Assembly: GCF_959608125.1 (NCBI RefSeq)
Contig: NZ_CAUHPG010000005.1
Span: forward strand, 27,922 to 91,921
DNA: 64,000 bases
Origin: an uncultured Slackia sp.
GTDB lineage: Bacteria > Actinomycetota > Coriobacteriia > Coriobacteriales > Eggerthellaceae
Direction of reading: 5' to 3'
The translations under genes and the position numbers were made by a program. Every line of letters begins with the position of its first letter. Position 1 is the stretch's first letter. Shown here piece after piece: positions 1-7,674 of this stretch. Under the pieces are notes generated by a model. That model saw only the letters and a program-made list of their open reading frames with translations, was not told the origin of the DNA and did no database searches.

Positions 1-803
1 ATTTCGTGCCTGCGCTCACGCGCCGTGAACAAGGTTCCGATCGGGTCGTCGGCAAGCGAGCGGACCACTGCGTCTTCCGCGCGACCATGGCAGATCACCA
101 GCGGGATGCCGGCGGCGCCGAGAACGCGCGCCGAAGTAAGCTTGGTGATCATGCCGCCGCTGCCCACCGCGCTTCCCGCGCCCGTGGCGCCGGCCATGAT
201 TTCAGGCGTCAGGCGGTCGACGCGGCGAATGAGCGTCGCATTCGAGTCGATCTGCGGATTCGCCGTATACAGACCGTCGATGTCGCTCAGGATGACCACG
301 CGGTCGGCGTCGGCCAGGCATGCGACCAGGGCCGCAAGCGTATCGTTGTCGCCGAACTTGATCTGCTCGACCGAGACGGTGTCGTTCTCGTTGACGATCG
401 GCACCGCGCCCAGCTCGAGCAGGCGAGCGAACGTGTCGCGCGCATGCAGGTAGGCGTTGCGGTCGGCCGTGTCGCGGCGCGTGAGGAGCACGAGCGAGGT
501 GAGCATGCCGTACGGCGAGAACACCTGGTCATACGCCGCAATGAGAGCACGCTGGCCAACGCTCGACGCCGCCTGGACCGTCGGCATGTCCTTCGGGCGC
601 TTCAATGGCAGCCCGAGCGATTCCAAGCCGCACGGGATGGAGCCCGAACTGACGATGATCACGTTCCAGCCCGCCTTGCGCACGCGGTTCACCTGGTGTG
701 CAAGGTCGGCAAGATAGGCGCGGTCGACTTTGCCTTCGGCGTCGGTCAGCGTCGACGACCCGATTTTAATGACCGCCGTGCGCGGCCGTGCTGCATGCGT
801 CAT
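1..803 (-). CDS. proB: Glutamate 5-kinase, C-terminally cut by window edge
   Basis: Catalyses ATP-dependent phosphorylation of L-glutamate, the first step of proline synthesis in the cytoplasm. About 267 codons are visible and the frame is open to the left edge. The N-terminus reads MTHAARPRTAVIKIGSSTLT, with the amino-acid-kinase KIGSST phosphate loop. Further in are VIIVSSGSI, the VPIVNENDTVS substrate motif, KFGDNDTL and the ILSDIDGLYTANP nucleotide-binding segment. All are hallmarks of ProB. The start ATG overlaps the obgE stop by one base (TGATG), indicating translational coupling and a shared transcript. obgE followed by proB is a common bacterial arrangement. Whether a PUA domain and proA follow cannot be seen. 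Confidence 0.93.
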   Translation of the reverse strand, partial: MTHAARPRTAVIKIGSSTLTDAEGKVDRAYLADLAHQVNRVRKAGWNVIIVSSGSIPCGLESLGLPLKRPKDMPTVQAASSVGQRALIAAYDQVFSPYGMLTSLVLLTRRDTADRNAYLHARDTFARLLELGAVPIVNENDTVSVEQIKFGDNDTLAALVACLADADRVVILSDIDGLYTANPQIDSNATLIRRVDRLTPEIMAGATGAGSAVGSGGMITKLTSARVLGAAGIPLVICHGRAEDAVVRSLADDPIGTLFTARERRHE

Positions 804-2200
804 CAGAAATCAAGCTCCCTATAGATATCCACGCGGTCGTCGGCGCTCTCGAACTCGAAAGCGCGTCCGACGATACGGATCTCGTCGCCGTTCACCGCGC
901 CCGCGTTGATGAGCTCCTTCTCGAGGCCCATGCGGTCGAAGCGATGCTGCAGGAAGGCGAGCGCCTCTTCGTTCTCCCAGTCGGTCTGCACGACCATGCG
1001 CTCGATCTGCGGGCCTTCGACGCGGAAGACGCCGTCGGAGAGCTTGCGCACCGTGAAACGACGGTCGCGCTGCATGCGCTTGTGCTCCCAGACCTGGTCG
1101 TACTGGACCTCGGCGCCCTGCTCTTCGCGCGCTGCCTCGCGCAGCTCGTGGACCTTGGCGGCCGTGGCGTGGATCAAGGCGTCGACGCCCTTGCCCGTCA
1201 AGGCGCTGATTTCGAACACACGCGAGGCCTCGTCGACGCCGTCGGCGAACTCGTTGCCGTCGGCGGCCGCGATCGCGTCCTTGCGCACCTCTTCCTTCAG
1301 GCGACGGACGTTGTCCTCGACGCCCGGCACATCGCACTTGTTCGCGACCACGATGCGGGGGCGATTCGCGAGCTCGTCGGCATAAAGCGCCAGCTCGCGA
1401 TTGATGATGCGGTAGTCCTCGACCGGGTCGCGACCCTCGTAGCCGCCCGTCATATCGACGACGTGTACGATCAAAGCCGTGCGCTCGATGTGGCGCAGGA
1501 ACTCGTGACCGAGGCCGCGGCCCTCATGCGCGCCCTCGATCAAGCCCGGGATGTCGGCGACGACGAAATTGTATTCGTCTCCCTTGACCACGCCGAGATT
1601 GGGAACGAGCGTCGTGAAGGGATAGTCGGCGATCTTGGGACGAGCGGCGCTCATGCGGGCGATCAGCGAGCTTTTGCCCGCGGAAGGAACGCCGACCAGC
1701 GCGGCGTCGGCCATCAGCTTCATCTCGAGCTCGATCCAGCACTCCTGAGCCGGCTCTCCCAGCTCGGCGAACGCAGGAGCGCGCCTAGTGGAAGTGACGA
1801 AGTGGATGTTGCCGCGACCGCCCATGCCGCCGCTGGCAACGACGACGCGCTCGCCGTCATGCGTCAGGTCGGCGATCAGCTCGCCCGTTTCCTTGCTTTC
1901 CTCGAAGTATTCGCGCACCACGGTGCCCACGGGAACCTTGAGCACAAGGTCCTCGCCCGTCGCACCGTGCATGCGGCTGCCTTTGCCGTGCGTGCCGCGC
2001 GGAGCTTTGAAATGATGCTTGTAGCGATAGTCGATCAGCGACGAGACCGACGCGTCGGCTTCGAGCACCACGTTGCCGCCATGGCCGCCGTCGCCGCCGT
2101 CGGGACCGCCCTTGGGCACATGGGCTTCGCGACGGAAACTCATGCAACCTGCGCCGCCGTCGCCGCCCTTGACATTAATATGCACTTTATCAGTAAACAT
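803..2200 (-). CDS. obgE: Obg-family GTPase ObgE/CgtA
   Basis: Essential ribosome-associated GTPase acting in 50S assembly and stress control. The 465-aa product has the glycine-rich Obg fold (about residues 1-158, many GGDGG-type turns). The G domain shows G1 GVPSAGKSS near residue 170, DIPGLIEGAHEGRGLGHEFL (switch II and the Obg signature) and NKCDV. A C-terminal OCT domain of about 80 residues follows. The length fits Obg proteins with an OCT domain. It is the first gene before proB and overlaps it by one base. A TATAAT-like -10 lies at 2233-2238 without a convincing -35. The adjacent upstream gene is not rpmA but the divergent DUF2252 gene, which is unusual. Confidence 0.96.
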   Translation of the reverse strand: MFTDKVHINVKGGDGGAGCMSFRREAHVPKGGPDGGDGGHGGNVVLEADASVSSLIDYRYKHHFKAPRGTHGKGSRMHGATGEDLVLKVPVGTVVREYFEESKETGELIADLTHDGERVVVASGGMGGRGNIHFVTSTRRAPAFAELGEPAQECWIELEMKLMADAALVGVPSAGKSSLIARMSAARPKIADYPFTTLVPNLGVVKGDEYNFVVADIPGLIEGAHEGRGLGHEFLRHIERTALIVHVVDMTGGYEGRDPVEDYRIINRELALYADELANRPRIVVANKCDVPGVEDNVRRLKEEVRKDAIAAADGNEFADGVDEASRVFEISALTGKGVDALIHATAAKVHELREAAREEQGAEVQYDQVWEHKRMQRDRRFTVRKLSDGVFRVEGPQIERMVVQTDWENEEALAFLQHRFDRMGLEKELINAGAVNGDEIRIVGRAFEFESADDRVDIYRELDF

Positions 2201-2467
2201 GACCGTCCATTTCTGTTCGAAGGTTACGCCCGATTATACGAGATACCGGGCAATGCGCGAGGGTGTTTCGCAGGCGAGCGCGCGATTGCCGCGCCCCACC
2301 GCCGAAAACCCACAGGTGTTACAAATCGCAGTGGCAGGACTCCCGCCCTCACGCGCGGTCGGCGGCACGGAAACCTCCCGTAAGCAACAGACCCCGCGCA
2401 CGCAAGCTGTGCCATACTGAGTCGGCATGCATGCAAGCCGCGGCATCGAGCCGCCGAAGGAGGAACC

Positions 2468-3910
2468 ATGCCTATCGACGATAAAGAGCGCGTGCGCAAA
2501 GACATCCGAAAAGCGCTTTCCTACAAAGCGCAAGTCTCTGCAAAGAGCAGCAAGGCGCACGGTAAAGAACTTCGTACGACGACGCCGCGCGAATGCCACG
2601 GAGCCTGGCAGGTCGAAGACGAGCGAGAAGGCGCCGTGGCGATCCTGCGCGAACAAGACGAAACGCGCGTCCAAGAGCTCGTTCCCATACGACGGGAACG
2701 CATGGCAGCGTCTCCGTTCGCGTTTTTCAGGGGTTCGGCGGCGATCATGGCGGCCGACCTGTCCCGCACTCCGTCCACCGGCATCAGGGTCCAGGCGTGC
2801 GGCGACGCCCATGTGGCCAATTTCGGGCTGTTCCACTCCCCCGAACGCCGCCTCGTCTTCGACATCAACGACTTCGACGAAACCGCCCAGGCTCCGTGGG
2901 AATGGGACGTGAAGCGCCTGGCCGCCAGCGTCGAAATCTGCGGACGCGAACGCGGCTTTTCCGAAAAGGAGCGCAAAGCGGCGACGCTCGAAGCCGTGAA
3001 ATGCTACCGGGAAGCCATGCGCGATTTCGCGCGCATGGGATCGATGGACGTATGGTACGCCCACATGGACGCCGAAAACCTCTATGAGCGCATGGCGCGT
3101 GCCGCGACCAAGCGCGAACGCCGCGAAACAGAGGAACTCTTCGACAAAGCGCGTTCGAAGAACAGCGCCCGCGCCGTGTCGAAGCTGACCGAAGTCATCG
3201 ACGGAGAACTGCGCATCGTGAACGACCCGCCGCTGATCGTGCCGCTACGCGAGCTGGTCAGCCAACGCACGGGCCTCGACATCCCCGATCCCGACATGCG
3301 CGAGCGCGAGCGCATCATCGCGATGCTGCTTTCCCGCTATCGCAAAAACCTCCCCGACGACAGGCGTCTGCTGGTCGAGCAATATCGCGGCGTCGATATC
3401 GCACGCAAGGTGATCGGCGTGGGAAGCGTCGGGCTGCAGGCCTGGATCGTAGTCATGGAAGGCGCCACGCCCGACGACCACTTGGTGCTGCAAATCAAAG
3501 AGGCGCGCGAATCGGTACTCGAACGCTATGCGGGCAAAGATGCCAACGAAAGTGCCGGCCTGCGCATCGTACGAGGCCAGAAGGCCATGCAAACGGCCAG
3601 CGACGTCCTGCTCGGATGGAGCGACATGCGATCCGACAAAACGAATCGCAGCTTCTACGTGCGCCAGCTCTGGGACGGAAAGGCATCCGTCGATCTGGAA
3701 GACATCGATGCCGATTCGCTGCAAGCGCTCGCAGGCGCTTGCGGATGGACGCTCGCGCATGCGCATGCACGCACGGGCAATCGCTTCGCAATCGCAGGCT
3801 ATCTCGGCAAAAGCGACATATTCGACCGTGCGACCGCCGCATTCGCGCAAGCTTACGCGGACCAGAACGAGGCCGATTACCGTATGTTCCTGAAAGCGCT
3901 TTCGCTGTAG
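2468..3910 (+). CDS. DUF2252 family protein
   Basis: A 480-aa protein of the DUF2252 family, whose function is not established; the family has remote similarity to aminoglycoside-phosphotransferase-like kinases. Family hallmarks visible are FRGSAAIMAADL near residue 90, the CGDAHVANFGLF motif (His/Asn typical of kinase-like catalytic loops) and DINDFDET with its acidic pair, then a helical C-terminal half ending in AQAYADQNEADY. A strong Shine-Dalgarno AAGGAGGAA lies just before the ATG. It is on the opposite strand to all neighbours and stands alone between obgE and rpmA. No signal peptide or membrane segment is seen. It could be an acquired cargo gene; the substrate is unknown. Confidence 0.85.
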   Translation: MPIDDKERVRKDIRKALSYKAQVSAKSSKAHGKELRTTTPRECHGAWQVEDEREGAVAILREQDETRVQELVPIRRERMAASPFAFFRGSAAIMAADLSRTPSTGIRVQACGDAHVANFGLFHSPERRLVFDINDFDETAQAPWEWDVKRLAASVEICGRERGFSEKERKAATLEAVKCYREAMRDFARMGSMDVWYAHMDAENLYERMARAATKRERRETEELFDKARSKNSARAVSKLTEVIDGELRIVNDPPLIVPLRELVSQRTGLDIPDPDMRERERIIAMLLSRYRKNLPDDRRLLVEQYRGVDIARKVIGVGSVGLQAWIVVMEGATPDDHLVLQIKEARESVLERYAGKDANESAGLRIVRGQKAMQTASDVLLGWSDMRSDKTNRSFYVRQLWDGKASVDLEDIDADSLQALAGACGWTLAHAHARTGNRFAIAGYLGKSDIFDRATAAFAQAYADQNEADYRMFLKALSL

Positions 3911-4021
3911 CGAACGCACTTGACCGCCTGGGCGCGGATTCCGTCAAACGACGGCCGCGCTCGGGCGGCATTTCGTTTCGGGGCCGTGCAGCCAACACCG
4001 CGATTCTGCATTGCCCCGAAA

Positions 4022-4049
4022 CGAAAAAAGACCCGCCGAAGCGGGTCTT
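4022..4049 (-). terminator. Intrinsic terminator after rplU-rpmA
   Basis: Nine-base-pair stem AAGACCCGC / GCGGGTCTT with a 4-nt loop. On the minus strand it is followed by six T residues. It closes the rplU-rpmA transcript and shields it from the convergent DUF2252 gene. Confidence 0.85.
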
Positions 4050-4071
4050 AGCGCAATCGAATGCGTGGTTG

Positions 4072-4329
4072 CTATTCGGCCTCGAGGGGACGAACGTGAA
4101 CCATACGACGAGCACCCTTGGTGAACTCGACGGTGCCTTCGCACAGAGCGAACAGCGTGTCGTCCTTGCCGCGACCGACGTTCTGGCCGGGATGGAAGTG
4201 GGTGCCACGCTGGCGAACGATGATGTTGCCGGTGATGACATGCTCGCCGCCATAACGCTTCACGCCGAGGCGCTGCGCGCGGGAGTCACGACCATTACGG
4301 GTAGAACCAAGACCTTTTTTATGTGCCAT
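4072..4329 (-). CDS. rpmA: 50S ribosomal protein L27
   Basis: Large-subunit protein whose N-terminus reaches toward the peptidyl transferase centre. The 85-aa product begins MAHKKGLGSTRNGRDS and contains GVKRYGGEHV, GNIIVRQRGTHFHPG and GKDDTLFAL, the invariant L27 core. It begins directly with the mature AHKKG sequence, so it lacks the Firmicutes-type cleavable N-terminal extension. It lies 33 bp downstream of rplU in the expected order and is followed by an intrinsic terminator. Confidence 0.97.
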   Translation of the reverse strand: MAHKKGLGSTRNGRDSRAQRLGVKRYGGEHVITGNIIVRQRGTHFHPGQNVGRGKDDTLFALCEGTVEFTKGARRMVHVRPLEAE

Positions 4330-4362
4330 TTTCTATACCTGCCTTCTGTTCTCTTCGGCCCG

Positions 4363-4659
4363 TTATTCGCCGATGCTCTCAATCTGGATGCGAGTGAGGT
4401 TCTGACGATGACCGCGAAGCTTCTTGTAGTTCTTGCGCTTCTTGAACTTGAAGACGAGCTTCTTCTTGTCCTTGTACTGGTCAAGAACGGTAGCGACGAC
4501 CTTGGCCTTGGTATCGAGGTCGACCTTGCTGCCGTCGACAACGCAGATGGCCTCGAGCTCGACCTTCTCGCCGACCTCGGCGTCGAGCTTCTCGACGGAG
4601 AGGTATTCGCCCGGAGTGACCTTATACTGCTTACCACCGGTTTTCACGATTGCGTACAT
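4363..4659 (-). CDS. rplU: 50S ribosomal protein L21
   Basis: Ribosomal protein L21 (98 aa), binding 23S rRNA. The start is placed at MYAIVKTGGKQYKV, the canonical L21 N-terminus, because AAGGAG stands 6 nt upstream. A longer frame of 30 extra codons has no such site and no L21 homology. The C-terminal signature KKRKNYKKLRGHRQ is present. First gene of rplU-rpmA, driven by the promoter at 4696-4725. Confidence 0.97.
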   Translation of the reverse strand: MYAIVKTGGKQYKVTPGEYLSVEKLDAEVGEKVELEAICVVDGSKVDLDTKAKVVATVLDQYKDKKKLVFKFKKRKNYKKLRGHRQNLTRIQIESIGE

Positions 4660-4695
4660 GTAATTCTCCTTGAATGTGTTAAAACGCAGGGCGAT

Positions 4696-4725
4696 ATTGT
4701 ACATCGCGCCATGCACACTCGTCAA
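4696..4725 (-). promoter_or_regulatory. rplU: Sigma-70-type promoter of rplU-rpmA
   Basis: Minus-strand TTGACG (4720-4725), an 18-bp spacer and TACAAT (4696-4701). Transcription would start near 4689, giving about 30 nt of leader before the L21 start, so no long regulatory leader is expected from this promoter. Confidence 0.75.
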
Positions 4726-4895
4726 TACATTTGGGGGGCTAAGTCCCAATATTTAGAGGAAAACACGCCATCAGAGGCAAGCGAAGACTTTACCATACCA
4801 AGGGCCGTTCGCCTAGTCGTGATTTCGTCATTTTCACAATGGTTTCGCTTAGCGGCCTTTGAGCCCCACCTGCCTCTACTCGGCCCCCGCGCGTG

Positions 4896-4918
4896 AAAGG
4901 CGCCGCAAGGCGCCCTTC
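4896..4918 (-). terminator. Weak terminator-like hairpin after polA
   Basis: Short GGCGCC-GCAA-GGCGCC hairpin, with AAGG/CCTT flanks, about 30 bp beyond the polA stop. On the minus strand it is followed only by TTTC, so termination efficiency is doubtful. Confidence 0.4.
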
Positions 4919-4947
4919 CCCTGCGCCGCATTCGGGACCGCAGGCCT

Positions 4948-7593
4948 CTAATGCGCCTGCGCCCAGTTCGCGCCGCTTTGCACGTCCACCACGAGCGGCA
5001 CCTTCAGCTCGACGACGCCGCCCATCACCTCTTCCACCATGGCGGAAAGCGCCTCGAGCTCCTCGCGCGGCACGCTGAAATCCAACTCGTCGTGCACCTG
5101 CAGCATGAGCTTGCTCTCGAAGCCGTCGGCGGCCAGGCGGCGCGCCACCTCGTTCATGGCGAGCTTGATGATGTCCGCCGCGCTGCCTTGCATGGGATGG
5201 TTCATGGCCGTGCGCTCGCCGAAGCCGCGCTGCACGGCGTTGCCCGCACGCAGCTCGGGTATATGGCGCTTGCGGCCGAACATCGTGACGGCGTAGCCGG
5301 TCTCTTTCGCCTCGGCCACCGTCTCGTCGAGATACTCGCGCACGCGCGGATGCACCTCGAAATAACGGTCGATCATCTCCTGGGCTTCTTTGAAGCCGAT
5401 GCCAAGCGAGCTTGCCAGGCCGAACGCCTGCTGGCCGTACACGATGCCGAAGTTGACCGCCTTCGCGCGGCTACGCAGTTCGGGCGTCACCTCGCCGACG
5501 GGAATGCCGAACACGCGCGCCGCCGTCGCCGCATGGAAGTCGGCGCCGCCGCAAAACGAATCGATCAGGCTCTCGTCGCCCGACAGATGGGCGAGCAGGC
5601 GCAACTCGATCTGCGAGTAGTCGGCCGACACGAAGACGTCGTCCGCGCGCAAAGGCACGAAGCACTCGCGGATGCGGCGGCCGAACTCGGTGCGCACGGG
5701 GATGTTCTGCAAGTTCGGCTCGCTCGAGGACAGACGGCCCGTGGTGGTGACCGTCTGATTGAAGCTCGTGTGAACGCGGCCGTCGCCCGCGCACATGCGC
5801 GGAAGCGCGTCGATGTAGGTCGACTGCATCTTCGCCAACTCTCGATAGCGCAGCACCTTGCTCGCAATAGGATGCTTGCCCTCGAGACCCTTGAGCGTTT
5901 TGGCATCGGTGGAAAAGCCGCGCTGGGTCTTCTTGCCCGCAGGCAGCCCGAGCACTTCGAAGAGGATATGGCCGAGCTGCTTGGGCGAATCGACGTTGAA
6001 CTCCTCGCCCGCCAGGTCGACGATTTCCTGCCTCAGCGCATCGATTTCCCCTTTCGTCACGCTGCCCATTTCGGCAAGCGTGACGCTATCGAGCGCGGCG
6101 CCGACGCGCTCCATGCCCGCGAGCGTCGCGACGAGCGGCGCGTCGATATCGGCGTAGCATGCAAGGCTTCCGTCCTTGTCCAGCGCCTCGCGCAGGGCCT
6201 CGCTCAACATGCGCGCGACCGATGCGTGGGCGGCTGCGGCCGCCTCGGCCGAAGAGGCTTCGGGCAGCGTCGCTCCGAGATAGGCGTCGCACAGCGTCTC
6301 GTATTCATAGCGGCTCATATTGGAATTGAGCAGATACGCCGCAAGCCCGATATCGAAATAACGGGAATCCGCCACGTCGGAAAGCTCGACGGCCGCGGGA
6401 ATCGACCCGTCGGCAGGATAGACCTCCTGCAGGGCTCGCTTCACATCGAGGGCGCAAAACGCCCCGTCGCGCACGATGCGCGCGAACGCCTCGCGCGCCG
6501 CATCGCCCTCGAAGGACATGACGCGCTCGCCCGTCCCGACGAAGAGCGCAGAGGTCGGCTCGAAAAGGCTTTCCTGCGCGGGCCTGTAGAATTCCACGCC
6601 CACCATGACGCCTTCCGCGATTGCGGCGTCGAGGACCTCTTCGGCCTCGGCGCCCGTCAGGACGGGCTCGTTCGGCAGCTCGAGCTTCGCCGGGGCCGTA
6701 AGCGACGCATCGGCGCCCGCCAGCGCGAGCACCTTGGAAAGATGGGCGTTGAAGCGCAGCGTATGGAACGCCTCGACGACCTTCTCCTCCTCGAACGCCG
6801 GAAACGCCGCCGCCTCGAGGTCGATGTCGATATCGAGATCGCGCGCGATCGTGGCGACGCGGCGGCTCGTGAACGCCGCCTCTTTGTTTTCGACGAGGTT
6901 CTGGAGCTGCTTGCCCTTGAGCTTGTCGAGGTTCTCGTAAATGCCGTCGATGCTGCCGAAGTTTTGCAGCAGCTTGGCCGCGCCCTTGTCGCCGATGCCC
7001 GGAACGCCCGGGATGTTGTCGGACGAATCGCCCTTCAGGCCTAGAAAATCGGGGAACTGGGCGGGCGTGACGCCGTAGCGCTCCTCGACCTCGGCCGGGC
7101 CGTACACGGCCACGTCGCTGATGCCCTTCTTCGTGGTGACCACGCGCGTCAGATCGCTTACCAGCTGGTAGGCGTCCTTATCGCCCGTCACGAGCAGCGT
7201 CTCGTAGCCGAGCGCCTCGTCCATGGCGGCGATGCTGCCGAGCACGTCGTCGCCCTCCCAGCCCTTGATACGCACCACGGGCACGTTCATCGACTCGAGC
7301 AGGCTCTCGATCACGGGGAATTGCGCGCGCAGCGCATCGTCCATAGGCGGACGGGTCGCCTTATACTGCTCGAGCGCCTCCATGCGAAACGCGGGCCTGC
7401 CGGCATCGAACGCGCAGACCACCGCGTCGGGCATCGTGGTTTCGTAGAGCTTCAAGAACATGGACATGAAGCCGAACACGGCGTTGGTGGGCGTGCCGTC
7501 CGGGGCGTTCATCGTGGGAGGCACCGCATGGTAGGCGCGATGCATAAGCGAATTACCGTCGATGACGGCTATTTTTTTCGGCGAATTTGGCAT
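4948..7593 (-). CDS. polA: DNA polymerase I
   Basis: Repair and Okazaki-fragment polymerase, 881 aa. The N-terminal 5'-3' nuclease/FEN domain (about 1-300) shows IDGNSLMHRAYHA, CAFDAGRPAFR, GWEGDDVLG, VTGDKD and LKGDSSDNIPGVPGIG. The C-terminal polymerase domain has motif A DYSQIELRLLAH near residue 655, the O-helix RSRAKAVNFGIVYG and motif C QVHDELDF near 834. The middle 3'-5' exonuclease-like domain is retained but its ExoI DxE appears as VGVEFY and the ExoII Asn/Asp are not recognisable, so proofreading is probably lost, as in many bacterial Pol I enzymes. Divergent from the LtaS-like gene across about 80 bp. Confidence 0.97.
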   Translation of the reverse strand: MPNSPKKIAVIDGNSLMHRAYHAVPPTMNAPDGTPTNAVFGFMSMFLKLYETTMPDAVVCAFDAGRPAFRMEALEQYKATRPPMDDALRAQFPVIESLLESMNVPVVRIKGWEGDDVLGSIAAMDEALGYETLLVTGDKDAYQLVSDLTRVVTTKKGISDVAVYGPAEVEERYGVTPAQFPDFLGLKGDSSDNIPGVPGIGDKGAAKLLQNFGSIDGIYENLDKLKGKQLQNLVENKEAAFTSRRVATIARDLDIDIDLEAAAFPAFEEEKVVEAFHTLRFNAHLSKVLALAGADASLTAPAKLELPNEPVLTGAEAEEVLDAAIAEGVMVGVEFYRPAQESLFEPTSALFVGTGERVMSFEGDAAREAFARIVRDGAFCALDVKRALQEVYPADGSIPAAVELSDVADSRYFDIGLAAYLLNSNMSRYEYETLCDAYLGATLPEASSAEAAAAAHASVARMLSEALREALDKDGSLACYADIDAPLVATLAGMERVGAALDSVTLAEMGSVTKGEIDALRQEIVDLAGEEFNVDSPKQLGHILFEVLGLPAGKKTQRGFSTDAKTLKGLEGKHPIASKVLRYRELAKMQSTYIDALPRMCAGDGRVHTSFNQTVTTTGRLSSSEPNLQNIPVRTEFGRRIRECFVPLRADDVFVSADYSQIELRLLAHLSGDESLIDSFCGGADFHAATAARVFGIPVGEVTPELRSRAKAVNFGIVYGQQAFGLASSLGIGFKEAQEMIDRYFEVHPRVREYLDETVAEAKETGYAVTMFGRKRHIPELRAGNAVQRGFGERTAMNHPMQGSAADIIKLAMNEVARRLAADGFESKLMLQVHDELDFSVPREELEALSAMVEEVMGGVVELKVPLVVDVQSGANWAQAH

Positions 7594-7674
7594 AATGCTC
7601 CTTTTACCTTCTTACGCCCTCGCCGGCGCAGGCATGAGACGCCTCGCGCAGGCCCGTTTATCAAGGACGGTTTC

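Noticed and set aside
788..2383. 531-codon plus-strand frame over obgE
   Set aside because: Antisense shadow of the clearly recognisable obgE; no ribosome site, composition typical of a reversed GC-rich gene.
4951..7044. 697-codon plus-strand frame over polA
   Set aside because: Antisense shadow of polA; His/Arg-rich low-complexity translation without motifs.
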